Shown: positions 16,703 through 27,070, numbered from the stretch's first letter. The stretch is DNA of 64,000 nt from Rhodobacter sp. SGA-6-6 (GCF_011043545.1 NZ_JAAKGP010000004.1:285642-349641); one strand, 5' to 3'. Program-made: numbers and translations. Notes: generated from the sequence alone by a model not told the origin.

Positions 16703-17622
16703 GCCGAACCCTCGCCTCTCTCCGCGCCGCGATGGACAGCGACCTGGCTTGGCGCTTCCGCCAGTCGCCGCCCGCCATGGTCGCCGCCACGCTGCTCTTG
16801 GTCATGGTGGTCTGCGCGGTCGCCGCGCCGCTGATCGCGCCGCATACCCCCTTCGACCCGGGCACGCTGAACCTGATGGATTCGCGCCTGCCGCCCGCCT
16901 GGGTCGACGGCGGGATGCTGACCTACCCCCTCGGCACCGACGAGCAGGGCCGCGACGTGCTGTCGACCATCTTCTACGGGATGCGTATCTCCATCGCCGT
17001 CGGCGTCGCCGCCGTGCTGCTGTCGGTGGTGATCGGGGTGACGCTGGGGCTGGTCGCCGGCTGGTGCGGCGGCTGGGTCGATGCCGCGATCATGCGGCTC
17101 GGCGATGTGCAGTTGTCCTTCCCCACCATCATGATCGCCTTCTTCATCGACGGCGTGGCCAAGGCGGTGATGCCGCCCGACCTGCGCGAGATGACGCGGT
17201 TCTACGTGGTGATCTTCGCCATCGGCATCGCCGACTGGGTGCAGTTCGCCCGCACCGTCCGCGCCGCCACGATGATCGAGAAGAACAAGGATTACGCCGC
17301 CGCCGCCCGGCTGTCGCGGGTGCCGGGGCTGAAGATCCTGTTCGCCCATGTGCTGCCCAACACCCTGGGCCCGGTGATCATCCTTGCCACGCTCGGCCTC
17401 GGCGTCGCCATCCTGACCGAGGCGATCCTGTCCTTCCTCGGCCTGGGGATGCCGCCGACCCAGCCCTCGCTCGGCGCGCTGATCCGGGTCGGCAACGACC
17501 TGCTCTTGTCCGGCGAGTGGTGGATTTCCATGTTCCCCGGCCTTGCGCTGGTTCTTCTGGTCCTCTCCGTCAACATCTTCGGCGACTGGCTTCGGGATGC
17601 CCTGAACCCGCGCCTGAAATGA
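16699..17622 (+). CDS. ABC transporter permease (DppC-like)
   Basis: 307 residues with an N-terminal cytoplasmic stretch, a first membrane span near residues 28-48 and five more spans. The periplasmic PLGTDEQGRDVLSTIFYGMR signature of DppC proteins and the EAA loop DYAAAARLSRVPGLKILFAHVLPN are present. The ATG at 16699 overlaps the DppB stop by 4 bp. The upstream open frame lies inside the previous gene and is ignored. The amidohydrolase gene follows 10 bp later. Confidence 0.93.
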   Translation: MSRTLASLRAAMDSDLAWRFRQSPPAMVAATLLLVMVVCAVAAPLIAPHTPFDPGTLNLMDSRLPPAWVDGGMLTYPLGTDEQGRDVLSTIFYGMRISIAVGVAAVLLSVVIGVTLGLVAGWCGGWVDAAIMRLGDVQLSFPTIMIAFFIDGVAKAVMPPDLREMTRFYVVIFAIGIADWVQFARTVRAATMIEKNKDYAAAARLSRVPGLKILFAHVLPNTLGPVIILATLGLGVAILTEAILSFLGLGMPPTQPSLGALIRVGNDLLLSGEWWISMFPGLALVLLVLSVNIFGDWLRDALNPRLK

Positions 17623-17632
17623 AAGTGCAATC

Positions 17633-18831
17633 ATGTCCGACCTGCTGATCACCAATGTCCGCCCCGAAGACGGCGCCCCCGCCGACATCCTGATCACCGG
17701 AGGCCGCATCGCCGAGGTAGGCCCCGGCCTGACCGCCCCAGCGGACACCCCGGTGCACGACGGCAAGGGCGCCATCGCCATGGCCCCCTTCGTCGAGCCG
17801 CATGTCCATCTGGACAAGATTCTCTGGGGCCTGCCCTGGCACCCGATCGAGGTGCCTGCCGGCCTGCGCGCCATGATCGACAACGAGGTGGAGATCCGCC
17901 GCAACCTGCCATGGAGCGTCGAGGACCGCGCCGGGCGGCTGATGCGGCAATGCGTGGCCATGGGGTCCACCCACATCCGCAGCCACATCGACATCTCCAC
18001 CTTCTACAAGCTGGACAACGTGCAGGGCGTGCTGGCGGCTTGGGAGAAGATGAAGGAGGCCGTGGGGCTGGAACTGGTGGCCTTCCCGCAGACCGGGATG
18101 ATGATCGACCCGGGCTGCGCCGCGCTGATGGAGGCCGCGATGGACGAGGGCTGCTCGGTCGTCGGCGGCATCGACCCCGGCACCATCGACGGCGATCCGA
18201 AGGGGCATCTGGACACCATCTTCGGCATCGCCGACCGCAAGGGCGCGAAGATCGACATCCACCTGCACGAGCCGGGGGAACTCGGCCTCTACGAGATGGG
18301 GCTGATCTGCGACCGGACCGAGGCTTTGGGAATGGAAGGCCGCGTCGTCGTCAGCCATGCCTTCTGCCTGGGCGACGGGCCGGCGGAGAAGGTCTCGGCG
18401 ATGATCGAGCGGCTGGCGAAGCTGCGGATCGGCATCATCTCGGCGGTGCCGGGCGAGATCGCCTTCCCGCCGATGTTCGACCTGGCGGCCAAGGGCATTC
18501 CCTGCGCGCTGGCCTCGGATTCGATCCGCGACACCTGGAACCCGCACGGCAACGGCGACATGCTGGACCGCTGCTGGCTCTTCGCCTTCCGCAGCTGGAG
18601 CCGCACCGACGCCGAGCTGCTGGCCTGCCTGGAGATGGGCCGGTCGCGCGGGGCCGACCTGCTGGAACTGGAGGGCCACGGCCTGGCCCCCGGCTGCGAG
18701 GGCAGCCTGCTGCTGGTCGAGGGCGAGAACCGCGCGCAGGTGCTGGTGGACCGCCCCGCCCGCGCGCTTGTGGTCAAGGCCGGACGCATCGTCGCCGAGG
18801 CCGGGCGCTACACCGGCCCGGGGGCGCCGTG

Positions 18832-18832
<1 letters not shown>
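17633..18832 (+). CDS. Amidohydrolase-superfamily protein, cytosine deaminase (CodA)-like
   Basis: 399 residues, no signal peptide, so cytosolic. The metal and catalytic ligands of the CodA-like amidohydrolases are visible: H57-x-H59 in VEPHVHLDK, the HLHE segment (His210, His212), His242 in SHAFCLG and Asp296 in ALASDSIRD. The loop TWNPHGNGDMLDR is typical of the cytosine deaminase/isopropylammelide hydrolase branch. It hydrolyses a C-N bond, most likely of a ring, in the imported compound. It lies inside the transporter operon, overlapping the ATPase gene by one base. Exact substrate cannot be inferred. Confidence 0.85.
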
Positions 18833-19785
<953 letters not shown>

Positions 19786-19786
19786 C

Positions 19787-20404
19787 ATGGACTACGACTT
19801 CACCCGCCTGCCCGACGCCGACCGCTACCGCCTCTTGACCAACTTCGTCGGGCCGCGCCCCATCGCGCTGGTCTCCACCGTCGATGCCGCGGGCAATGCA
19901 AATGCCGCGCCGATGAGCTTCTTCAACGTCTTCTCGCACGAGCCGCCGATCCTGATCCTCGGCATCCAGCCGCGCATGGACGGCAGCCCGAAGGACACGG
20001 TGGCCAACCTGCGCCGCTCGGGCGAGTTCGTGGTGCATATGGTGGACATGGCGACGGCCGGGGCGATGCTGGTGACGGGGCGCGACTACCCGCCCGGCAC
20101 CGACGAGATCGCCATGGCCGGGCTGACCGCGGTGCCCGCGCGCCAGGTCGCCGCCCCCCGCATCGCCGAGGCGCCCTGCGCCATGGAATGCCGGGTCGAG
20201 CAGATCATCGACTACCCCCGCCGCGCCATCGTCCTGGGCCGGGTGGTGCAGATGTTCGTGCAGGACCGCTGCCTGGACGCCCGCGGCCGCTATGTGAACC
20301 CCGCCACCTACCAGCCGATCGCGCGGCTGCACGCCGACAACTACGTCACCAGCGACCGCCAGATCGTGCTGGAAGACGCGCCGGAATGGCAAGACCCCGC
20401 CTAA
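19787..20404 (+). CDS. Flavin reductase-like (FMN-binding split-barrel) protein
   Basis: 205 residues. PRPIALVSTVDAAGNANAAP followed by SFFNVFSHEPPILILGIQ is the FMN-binding core of the flavin reductase/DIM6-NTAB family. Members reduce free FMN for a partner monooxygenase or act as stand-alone flavoproteins. The one-base gap to the transporter ATPase gene shows it belongs to the GntR-controlled operon. No flavin-dependent monooxygenase is encoded in the window, so its partner, if any, lies elsewhere. Last gene of that operon; 126 bp follow before the next start. Confidence 0.85.
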   Translation: MDYDFTRLPDADRYRLLTNFVGPRPIALVSTVDAAGNANAAPMSFFNVFSHEPPILILGIQPRMDGSPKDTVANLRRSGEFVVHMVDMATAGAMLVTGRDYPPGTDEIAMAGLTAVPARQVAAPRIAEAPCAMECRVEQIIDYPRRAIVLGRVVQMFVQDRCLDARGRYVNPATYQPIARLHADNYVTSDRQIVLEDAPEWQDPA

Positions 20405-20530
20405 GCACGGCAGGACTCCCCATCGGCAACTGTCTGGCGGCATGGTCGGGGAACGTGGTATCGCTGCCCGGGTGGAGCGGCCGCCGGGCGATGCGCCGGC
20501 AGCCATGTCTTTCAACGGCGGGAACCGACG

Positions 20531-21937
20531 ATGACCGGGCAGACGATCCGAAACCACACTTTCGCGGCGCTGAAGATCGGCGACGAGGCCTCGCTGACCC
20601 GCACCGTCGGGGTCAACGACATCTCGCTGTTCGCGGCGGTCTCGGGCGACGTGAACCCGGCCCATCTGGACCCGCTGTTCATCGGCGACGGCACCGCCTG
20701 CGGCCAGATCGCCGCGCATGGGATGTGGACGGCGGCGATGGTCTCGGCCGTGCTGGGCACCCGGCTGCCCGGCCCCGGCACGATCTACCTGGACCAGACC
20801 GCCCATTTCCGCTGCCCGGTGGTGCCGGGCGACACCATCACCGCCACCGTGCGGGTGGCGGAAAAGCGCGATCCCGGCCGGATCGTGGTGCTGGACACCT
20901 TCTGCACCAACCAGCGCGGCGAGCGGGTGCTGGAAGGAGCCGCCACGGTGGTGGCCCCGGCGAACGAGATGACGCTGCCCGCCACGCCCGCGCCCAAGGC
21001 GGTGCTGCTGCCCGCCAGCCGCTACACCCCCTTCATCGACGAGGCCCGCGCCGCCCCGCCGATCCGCGCCGCCATCGTGCATCCCTGCTCGCGCGCCGCC
21101 ATCCTCGGCGCGGTCGAGGTGCGGGACGAGGGCCTGCTGGACCCGCTGCTGATCGGCCCCGAGGCGAAGATCCGCGCCGTGGCCGAGGAGGCCGGCGTCT
21201 CGCTGGAGGGGATGGAGATCGAAAGCACCGAGCACAGCCACGCCGCCGCCGCCCGGGCGGTGGAACTGGCCGTGGCCCGCAAGGTCGCGGTGCTGGTCAA
21301 GGGCAGCCTGCACACCGACGAACTGCTGGGCGCGGTGGTGGCGCGCGAGTCCGGCCTGCGGACCGAGCGGCGGATCAGCCATGCCTATGCGATGGACGTG
21401 CCCGCCTACGGCAAGCCGGTGATCGTCACCGATGCCGCCATCAACATCGCGCCGACGCTGGAGCACAAGCGCGACATCTGCCAGAACGCCATCGACCTGA
21501 TGCGGCTGATGGGGGCCGACCAGCCCCGGGTCGCCGTGCTGGCGGCGGCCGAGATGGTCAACCCGGCCATGCCCGCCACGCTGGACGCCGCCGCGCTGAC
21601 GGTGATGGCGGCGCGCGGCCAGATCACCGGCGGGCTGGTGGACGGGCCGCTGGCCTTCGACAACGCCATCAGCCCCGAGGCGGCGCGGACCAAGGGCATC
21701 GCCTCGGCCGTGGCCGGGCAGGCCGACATCCTGCTGGTCCCGGATCTGGAGGCCGGCAACATGCTGGCCAAGCAGCTGATCTATTTCGCCGGCGCCACCG
21801 CCGCCGGGCTGGTGCTGGGTGCGCGGGTGCCGATCGTGCTGACCAGCCGGGCCGATCCGCTGTCGGCCCGCATCGCCTCGGCCGCGCTGGCCAAGCTCTG
21901 CGTGCTGCGCAAGGCGGTGCCGGGGGTGCCGGCATGA
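20531..21937 (+). CDS. MaoC-like hydratase / phosphate acetyltransferase fusion protein
   Basis: 468 residues with two domains. Residues 1-140 are a MaoC hot-dog hydratase domain with Asp40 and His45 in SGDVNPAHLDP. Residues 155-465 are a phosphate acetyl/butyryl transferase domain (HPCSRAAILGAVEVRDEGLLDPLLIG, DAAINIAPTLEHKRDI). The second domain would interconvert an acyl-CoA with an acyl phosphate. Such fusions are annotated as bifunctional enoyl-CoA hydratase/Pta. The TGA overlaps the ackA ATG, so acyl phosphate is probably handed on to make ATP. Which acyl chain is used is not evident. Confidence 0.88.
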   Translation: MTGQTIRNHTFAALKIGDEASLTRTVGVNDISLFAAVSGDVNPAHLDPLFIGDGTACGQIAAHGMWTAAMVSAVLGTRLPGPGTIYLDQTAHFRCPVVPGDTITATVRVAEKRDPGRIVVLDTFCTNQRGERVLEGAATVVAPANEMTLPATPAPKAVLLPASRYTPFIDEARAAPPIRAAIVHPCSRAAILGAVEVRDEGLLDPLLIGPEAKIRAVAEEAGVSLEGMEIESTEHSHAAAARAVELAVARKVAVLVKGSLHTDELLGAVVARESGLRTERRISHAYAMDVPAYGKPVIVTDAAINIAPTLEHKRDICQNAIDLMRLMGADQPRVAVLAAAEMVNPAMPATLDAAALTVMAARGQITGGLVDGPLAFDNAISPEAARTKGIASAVAGQADILLVPDLEAGNMLAKQLIYFAGATAAGLVLGARVPIVLTSRADPLSARIASAALAKLCVLRKAVPGVPA

Positions 21938-23100
21938 GCGGCACGATCCTGACCTTCAACGCCGGCTCCTCCACGGTGAAGCTGGGGGCCTATGCCATCG
22001 AGCGCGGCGGGCTGCGGCATCTGGCCCGCGCCGGGATCGACTTCCGCGACGACCCGCTGGAGGTGCGGCTGACCCTGGGCGAGGACCGGCTGGCGCATCC
22101 GCTGGCGGGGGCGGACATGACCTCGGTCCTGCACGCCGCGCTGGACTGGCTGGGCCGGCACATCGACCTGCAGGAGATCGCGGCCATCGGCCACCGCGTG
22201 GTGCATGGCGGCGACCTGTTCTCCGGCCCGGCGGTGATCGACGATGACAGCTTGCAGCGGATGGCCAGCCTGTCCCGGCTGGCCCCGCTGCACCAGCCGC
22301 AGAACCTGCGGCTGATCGAGGCGATGCGGGCGCTGCGGCCCGAGGTGCTGCAGACCGCCTCCTTCGACACCGCCTTCCACGCCACCCAGGACCCGCTGGC
22401 CCGCCGCTTCGCGCTGCCGCGGGCGCTGCACGACCAGGGCATCCGCCGTTACGGCTTCCACGGCCTGTCCTACCGTTACATCGCCGGGGCGCTGCGCGAC
22501 ACCGACCTGCCGGTGGATGCGAAGGTGGTGGTGGCGCATCTGGGCAGCGGCGCCAGCCTCTGCGCCATGCAAGGCGGCATCAGCCGCGACAGTTCGATGG
22601 GCTTCTCCACGCTGGACGGCATCCCGATGGCCACCCGCTGCGGCGCGCTGGACCCGGGGGTGCTGCTGCATCTGCTGGGCCCGATGAGCTGGAGCCTGGA
22701 CCGGGTGGAGCGGATGCTCTACCACGAAAGCGGATTGCTGGGGGTCTCGGGCCTGAACGCCGACAGCCGCGACCTGCTGGAAAGCCCCGCGCCGGAGGCG
22801 GCCGAGGCCATCGCCCTCTTCTGCCTGCGCATCGCCGGCGAGACGGCGCGGCTGGCCGCCACCCTGGGCGGGCTGGACGCGCTGGTCTTCACCGCCGGCA
22901 TCGGCGAGAACCAGCCCCGCATCCGCACCATGATGGCCGAACGGCTGGGCTGGCTGGGGCTGGCGCTGGACGATGCCGCCAATGCGGCGAACGCGCGCCG
23001 CATCAGCCGCCCGGACAGCCGCGTCGCCGCCTTCGTCATCCCGACCGACGAGGAACGCATCATCGCCGAAGAGGCGCTGAGCCTGCGCAGGCGGGCCTAG
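21934..23100 (+). CDS. ackA: Acetate kinase
   Basis: 388 residues of the ASKHA acetate kinase family. It makes ATP and acetate from acetyl phosphate. ILTFNAGSSTVKLGAY holds the N-terminal phosphate site, AIGHRVVHGG and FDTAFH the substrate pocket, and RRYGFHGLSYRYIAG and VFTAGIGEN the nucleotide side. ATG at 21934 overlaps the stop of the MaoC-Pta gene by 4 bp, giving a two-gene acyl-CoA to ATP module. It converges on proV with only 12 bp between stops and no visible terminator. Confidence 0.94.
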   Translation: MSGTILTFNAGSSTVKLGAYAIERGGLRHLARAGIDFRDDPLEVRLTLGEDRLAHPLAGADMTSVLHAALDWLGRHIDLQEIAAIGHRVVHGGDLFSGPAVIDDDSLQRMASLSRLAPLHQPQNLRLIEAMRALRPEVLQTASFDTAFHATQDPLARRFALPRALHDQGIRRYGFHGLSYRYIAGALRDTDLPVDAKVVVAHLGSGASLCAMQGGISRDSSMGFSTLDGIPMATRCGALDPGVLLHLLGPMSWSLDRVERMLYHESGLLGVSGLNADSRDLLESPAPEAAEAIALFCLRIAGETARLAATLGGLDALVFTAGIGENQPRIRTMMAERLGWLGLALDDAANAANARRISRPDSRVAAFVIPTDEERIIAEEALSLRRRA

Positions 23101-23112
23101 CTTCGGCCCGAC

Positions 23113-24156
23113 CTAAGCGGCGTCGGAGGCGAACATGCCGCGGTTGATCGTCGCCATGTCGATGGTGCCCAGCGGGCGGCCCTCGCCGTCCACCACCGCG
23201 AACCGCTCCTGCCCCGAGGCGATGATGCGCCGCGCCGCCTCGTCCAGCAGCGTGCCGGCGGGCAGCTGCGGCAGGGCGGCGTCCGCCGGGCCCTTCGCCA
23301 TCAGCGTCTCGACCCGGATCACCTTGCCGCGGTTCACATGCTCCACGAAGCTGGAGATGTAGTCGTCGGCCGGGCGCATCACGATGTCCTGTCCGGTGCC
23401 CTGCTGCACCATCTCGCCGTCGCGCAGGATGGCGATCTGGTCGCCGAGGCGCAGGGCCTCGTCCAGGTCGTGGGTGATGAAGACGATGGTCTTGCGGATG
23501 TCCTTCTGCAGGTCCAGCAGGATCGTCTGCATGTCCATGCGGATCAGCGGGTCCAGCGCCGAGAAGGCCTCGTCCATCAACAGGATCGGCGCGTCGTTGG
23601 TCAGCGCACGGGCAAGGCCCACCCGCTGCTGCATCCCGCCCGACAGCTGGTTGGGGTATTTCTGCTCGAAGCCCTTCAGCCCCACCCGCTCCAGCCAGTG
23701 GGCCGCGGTCTCGACCTGCTTCGCCCGCGGCACGCCCTGGACCTCCAGTCCGTAGACGGTGTTCTCCAGCACGTTGCGGTGCGGCAGCAGCGCGAACTTC
23801 TGGAACACCATCGCCGTCTTGTGGCGGCGGAATTCGCGCAACTGGTCGGGGGTCATCTTCACCACATCCTCGCCGCCGACCACCACCTCGCCCGAGGTCG
23901 GGTCGATCAGCCGGTTGATGTGGCGGATCAGCGTGGACTTGCCGGACCCGGACAGCCCCATGATCACCTGGATGCAGCCCGCCGGCATCGAGATGTTGAT
24001 GTCGCGCAGGCCCAGGACATGGCCGTGCTTCTCGTTCAGCTCGGTCTTGGACATGCCGCCTTCGACCAGCGGCACCAGCTCGGCCGCCTTCGGGCCGAAG
24101 ACCTTGTAGAGGCGGCGGATCTCGATGCCGTATTCGTTAATTGCCGGATCAGCCAT
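23113..24156 (-). CDS. proV: Glycine betaine/proline-type ABC transporter ATP-binding protein (ProV-like)
   Basis: 347 residues. The Walker A is GLSGSGKST, the signature is LSGGMQQR and the Walker B is PILLMDEAFSALD. A C-terminal CBS-like region (about 285-340, AARRIIASGQERFAVVDG) is typical of ProV/OpuAA and senses ionic conditions in studied homologues. It drives uptake through ProW with ProX as receptor. Its start overlaps the end of proW by 8 bp. Likely substrates are betaine, choline or proline betaine; the presence of gbcAB favours betaine (inference). Confidence 0.92.
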   Translation of the reverse strand: MADPAINEYGIEIRRLYKVFGPKAAELVPLVEGGMSKTELNEKHGHVLGLRDINISMPAGCIQVIMGLSGSGKSTLIRHINRLIDPTSGEVVVGGEDVVKMTPDQLREFRRHKTAMVFQKFALLPHRNVLENTVYGLEVQGVPRAKQVETAAHWLERVGLKGFEQKYPNQLSGGMQQRVGLARALTNDAPILLMDEAFSALDPLIRMDMQTILLDLQKDIRKTIVFITHDLDEALRLGDQIAILRDGEMVQQGTGQDIVMRPADDYISSFVEHVNRGKVIRVETLMAKGPADAALPQLPAGTLLDEAARRIIASGQERFAVVDGEGRPLGTIDMATINRGMFASDAA

Positions 24157-25036
24157 GGACGATCTCCAGATGCTTTTGCAGGCGGCGGCCGTAGGCCTGG
24201 CTCACCCGGTCGAAGATGATGGCGATGCCCACGATGGCGAGGCCGTTGAACATGCCCATGGTAAAATACTGGTTGTTGATCGCGCGCAGCACCGGCTGGC
24301 CCAGGCCCTGCACCCCGATCATCGAGGCGATCACCACCATCGCCAGCGCCATCATGATGGTCTGGTTGATCCCGGCCATGATCGTCGGCAGCGCCAGCGG
24401 CATCTGCACGTTCTTCAGCTTCTGCCAAGAGGAGGAGCCGAAGGCATCCGCCGCCTCCAGCACGTCCTTGTCCACCAACCGGATGCCGAGGTTGGTCAGC
24501 CGGATCATCGGCGGGATGGCGTAGATCACCACCGCGATCACCCCGGGCACCCGGCCGATGCCCAGAAGCATCACCACCGGGATCAGGTAGACGAAGGAGG
24601 GCATCGTCTGCATCACGTCGAGGATCGGGTTCATCACGCTCTGCATCCGGTTCGACCGCGCCATCAGGATGCCGATCGGGATGCCGAGCGCGATGGCCAC
24701 CACCGTGCAGACGAAGATCATCGACACGGTGCGCATCGTGTCTTCCCACATGTCGAAATAGCCGATGATCAGCAGCGTCAGGATCGAGCCGATGACGATC
24801 TTCCAGCTGCGGCTGGCGAACCAGGCGATGGCGCCGACAACGGCCAGCATCACCGGCCAGGGCGTGGCCAGCATCAGCCGCTCGGACTGGATCAGGAACT
24901 GCCGCAGCGGCTCGAACATCGTCTCGAAGGTGCCGCCCCAGGCCCGGGTGAACTCGCGGAAGCCGTCGTCGATGACCTTGCGAAGGTCGCGCAACGCCTC
25001 GTCGCTCATATGCGGAAATTCTGTGAACCAACTCAT
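24149..25036 (-). CDS. proW: Glycine betaine/proline-type ABC transporter permease (ProW-like)
   Basis: 295 residues. The hydrophilic N-terminal tail (about 1-62) is followed by six to seven membrane spans. The permease loop VLEAADAFGSSSWQKLKNVQMPLALPTIM is the ProW/OpuAB signature. The ATG at 25036 is preceded by a G-rich ribosome site (GGGGGCGCAAG). It overlaps proV by 8 bp. It is separated from the upstream receptor gene by 159 bp that contain two hairpins likely to lower its expression relative to proX. Confidence 0.92.
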   Translation of the reverse strand: MSWFTEFPHMSDEALRDLRKVIDDGFREFTRAWGGTFETMFEPLRQFLIQSERLMLATPWPVMLAVVGAIAWFASRSWKIVIGSILTLLIIGYFDMWEDTMRTVSMIFVCTVVAIALGIPIGILMARSNRMQSVMNPILDVMQTMPSFVYLIPVVMLLGIGRVPGVIAVVIYAIPPMIRLTNLGIRLVDKDVLEAADAFGSSSWQKLKNVQMPLALPTIMAGINQTIMMALAMVVIASMIGVQGLGQPVLRAINNQYFTMGMFNGLAIVGIAIIFDRVSQAYGRRLQKHLEIVHG

Positions 25037-25119
25037 CTTGCGCCCCCCAGCTGTGCTTGCCTGTGCCCCGCCCCGGCCGCAAAGGCACCCCCCGCTGCGG
25101 CATGGCACAGAAACCGTGT

Positions 25120-25184
25120 CCGGGCCGCCTGCATCGCCGGCGGCCCGGGAAAAAGAATGTCCGGCGGCTTGCGGGCCGCCGGAC
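25120..25184 (-). terminator. Tandem hairpins between proX and proW (terminator/attenuator)
   Basis: Read on the minus strand, GTCCGGCGGC/GCCGCCGGAC (25184-25175 with 25168-25159) begins 12 bp after the proX stop. ATTCTTTTTC follows, a good intrinsic-terminator layout. A second 10-bp stem, CCGGGCCGCC/GGCGGCCCGG (25148-25139 with 25129-25120), follows before proW. This suggests abundant proX mRNA with partial read-through into proWV, the usual way a receptor is made in excess of its permease. Confidence 0.7.
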
Positions 25185-25195
25185 GGATTATCGGA

Positions 25196-26197
25196 TCAAA
25201 GCGCCGACTTGATCTTCTCGGCGGCTTCGGGCGTCACCCACTGGGTCCAGATTTCCTCGTTGTTCTGCAGGAAATAGCGCGCGCCATCCTCGCCAGCGGC
25301 CTGGTTGTCGGTCATCCAGGCCATCAGCGCGTTGACGGTGGCGTTCGACCAGGACCGGGTGTCGAGATAGGCCTTCACCTCGGCCGGCGCCCGCTCGGCG
25401 AAGGCCGAGGTCATCAGCGTCTGCACGGTGTCGCCCGGCCAGTCGTTCTTCTGCGGATCGGGGCATTCGGCCACCGAGTTGCAGCGCTTCCACTCTTCCT
25501 CGTTGAACTCGACGCCATGGCCCAGCTTGACCATCTCGTATTTGCCCAGAAGCGCGGTCGGCGCCCAATAGTAGCCGACCCAGCCCTGCTGGTTCTCATA
25601 GGCGCGGGCGATCGAGCCGTCCAGACCGGCGGCCGAGCCGGTGTCGATCAGCTTGAAGCCCGCTTCCTCGGCGCCATAGGCCTTGAACAGCTGCGCGGTC
25701 ACCACGGTGCCGCCCCAGCCGGCCGGGCCGTTGTGCACCGCGCCCTTCGACGGGTCCTCGGCATCCGGGAACAGGTCCGGGCGCTTCAGCACGTCGTCGA
25801 TGGTCTTCAGGTCGGGGTTGGCGTCGGCGAGGTATTTCGGAATCCACCAGCCCTGCACCGCGCCGTCCGACAGCGCCGTGGCGCCGACGACCAGCCGGCC
25901 TTCGGAGGTCCCGCGCGAGATCACCTCGGGCACCAGGTCGACCCAGCCTTCCGGCGCGACATCGGGGGCGCCGGTTTCCACCATCGAGGTGATGGTCGGC
26001 ACGGTGTCGCCGGTGATCACGTTGGTGTTGCAGCCATAGCCTTCCTTCAGGATGAAGGCGTCCAGCGCGGCCAGCACCTCGGCACTTTGCCAGTTCATGC
26101 TGGCGATGGTGACATCGCCGCAGTCCTGCGCCATCGCGGCGGTGGCGCCGAAGCCGAAGCCCAGCGACAGAAGAACGGTAACAGCAGATTTTTTCAT
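25196..26197 (-). CDS. proX: Glycine betaine/proline-type ABC transporter substrate-binding protein (ProX-like)
   Basis: 333 residues with a signal peptide (about 1-23, ending in ATAAMAQ). The mature protein begins DCGDVTIASMNWQSAEVLAA, typical of the OpuAC/ProX fold. Several tryptophans that could form the aromatic cage for a trimethylammonium group are present (APEGWVDL, QGWWIPKY, NQQGWVGYYW). It is the first gene of the transport unit: it captures the solute in the periplasm for ProWV. GGGAGA precedes the ATG at 26197. Specificity is inferred only. Confidence 0.9.
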   Translation of the reverse strand: MKKSAVTVLLSLGFGFGATAAMAQDCGDVTIASMNWQSAEVLAALDAFILKEGYGCNTNVITGDTVPTITSMVETGAPDVAPEGWVDLVPEVISRGTSEGRLVVGATALSDGAVQGWWIPKYLADANPDLKTIDDVLKRPDLFPDAEDPSKGAVHNGPAGWGGTVVTAQLFKAYGAEEAGFKLIDTGSAAGLDGSIARAYENQQGWVGYYWAPTALLGKYEMVKLGHGVEFNEEEWKRCNSVAECPDPQKNDWPGDTVQTLMTSAFAERAPAEVKAYLDTRSWSNATVNALMAWMTDNQAAGEDGARYFLQNNEEIWTQWVTPEAAEKIKSAL

Positions 26198-26541
26198 GGA
26201 TATCTCCCGATTACGGTTTGTAGGTGAACCCGGCGGCGACACCGCTTCTGCCGGCGGGCTGTGGCGGACAAGGATCTGGCAGGCCATTCCGCCCCGGGGC
26301 CGCAAGGACAGGAAGCGAAGGGAAAGCCGCTGTTGCGGGCACGGCGCACGCCTGCGGATCTGCCGTGCTGTCCCTGTCTTCGCTCATGTCGAAACGCGGC
26401 ACCCTGCTTCCGGATCGTGGAACGTCCGCCGCGGAAGATCAACGGAAAACCACCCCTGCCCGCGGCCGCAAAGCGACATAACCAGGGATTTTGCGACATG
26501 GTCCATAATGCCGCAACCCATCGGAATGCGGGGCAAGCGGA
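26198..26541. other. Intergenic region upstream of proX
   Basis: About 340 bp with no convincing gene on either strand. Short open frames here lack ribosome sites and overlap one another. It must contain the proX promoter, reading leftward. I cannot place -35/-10 elements with confidence. Confidence 0.5.
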
Positions 26542-26570
26542 AAACCCGGCTGGACGGACCAGCCGGGTTT
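26542..26570 (-). terminator. Intrinsic terminator after the PNPOx-fold gene
   Basis: AAACCCGGCTGG and CCAGCCGGGTTT form a perfect 12-bp stem around the loop ACGGA. Read on the minus strand it ends in GGGTTTTCC, 27 bp past the stop at 26597. The A-rich left side means it can also act weakly in the other direction. Confidence 0.85.
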
Positions 26571-26596
26571 CTGCCTTCCGGGAATGCGACGGATGG

Positions 26597-27070
26597 TCAG
26601 CCGAAGCTCAGCGAGAACTGCTCGCCATAGTCCGGCTTGTCGCCCGTCACCTTGGCCTTCGCCAGCTTGAACAGGAAGCCGATGCCGCTTTCCGGCCCCA
26701 GCCAGACCTCGGCCGAGGCGGGAGTCATGCGGATCAGCACCAGGTCGGGATCGTCCTTGCCCTCCTCGAACCAGCTGGAGGCCACGGCGTTCCAGACCTC
26801 GTCCAGCTTCTGCCGGTCCTGCGAGACCTCCAGCCGGCCCCGTATCTCGGCATGAAGCCCGGTGCCGCTGTCGCTGACGACGTAACGGGTCGCCGCGCCC
26901 TTGCCGGCCGCCGCGGCCATCGGGGTGCCGCGGGCGGTGATGAACCAGAGGTTGCCGTCCTCCGGCTCCACGTTGTGGGACATCGGCAGAAAGGCGCCGT
27001 CGATTTCCAGCATCCCGGCCCGGACATCTTCCAGCCGGTCCCAAAACTCGTTCCTGCGATCCTCGGTCAC
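26597..27070 (-). CDS. PNPOx-fold general-stress-type flavin-binding protein
   Basis: 157 residues of the pyridoxamine-5'-phosphate-oxidase-like split-barrel family. Features are GAFLPMSHNVEPEDGNLWFITARGT (first 20: GAFLPMSHNVEPEDGNLWFI), then DSGTGLHAEIRGRLEVSQD and ASSWFEEGKDDPDLVLIRM. These match the single-domain general stress protein 26-type members rather than true PdxH. They bind FMN/FAD or F420-like cofactors; the reaction is usually unknown. It stands alone as a transcription unit, with its own terminator and 70 bp from the serine hydrolase gene upstream. Confidence 0.8.
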   Translation of the reverse strand: MTEDRRNEFWDRLEDVRAGMLEIDGAFLPMSHNVEPEDGNLWFITARGTPMAAAAGKGAATRYVVSDSGTGLHAEIRGRLEVSQDRQKLDEVWNAVASSWFEEGKDDPDLVLIRMTPASAEVWLGPESGIGFLFKLAKAKVTGDKPDYGEQFSLSFG

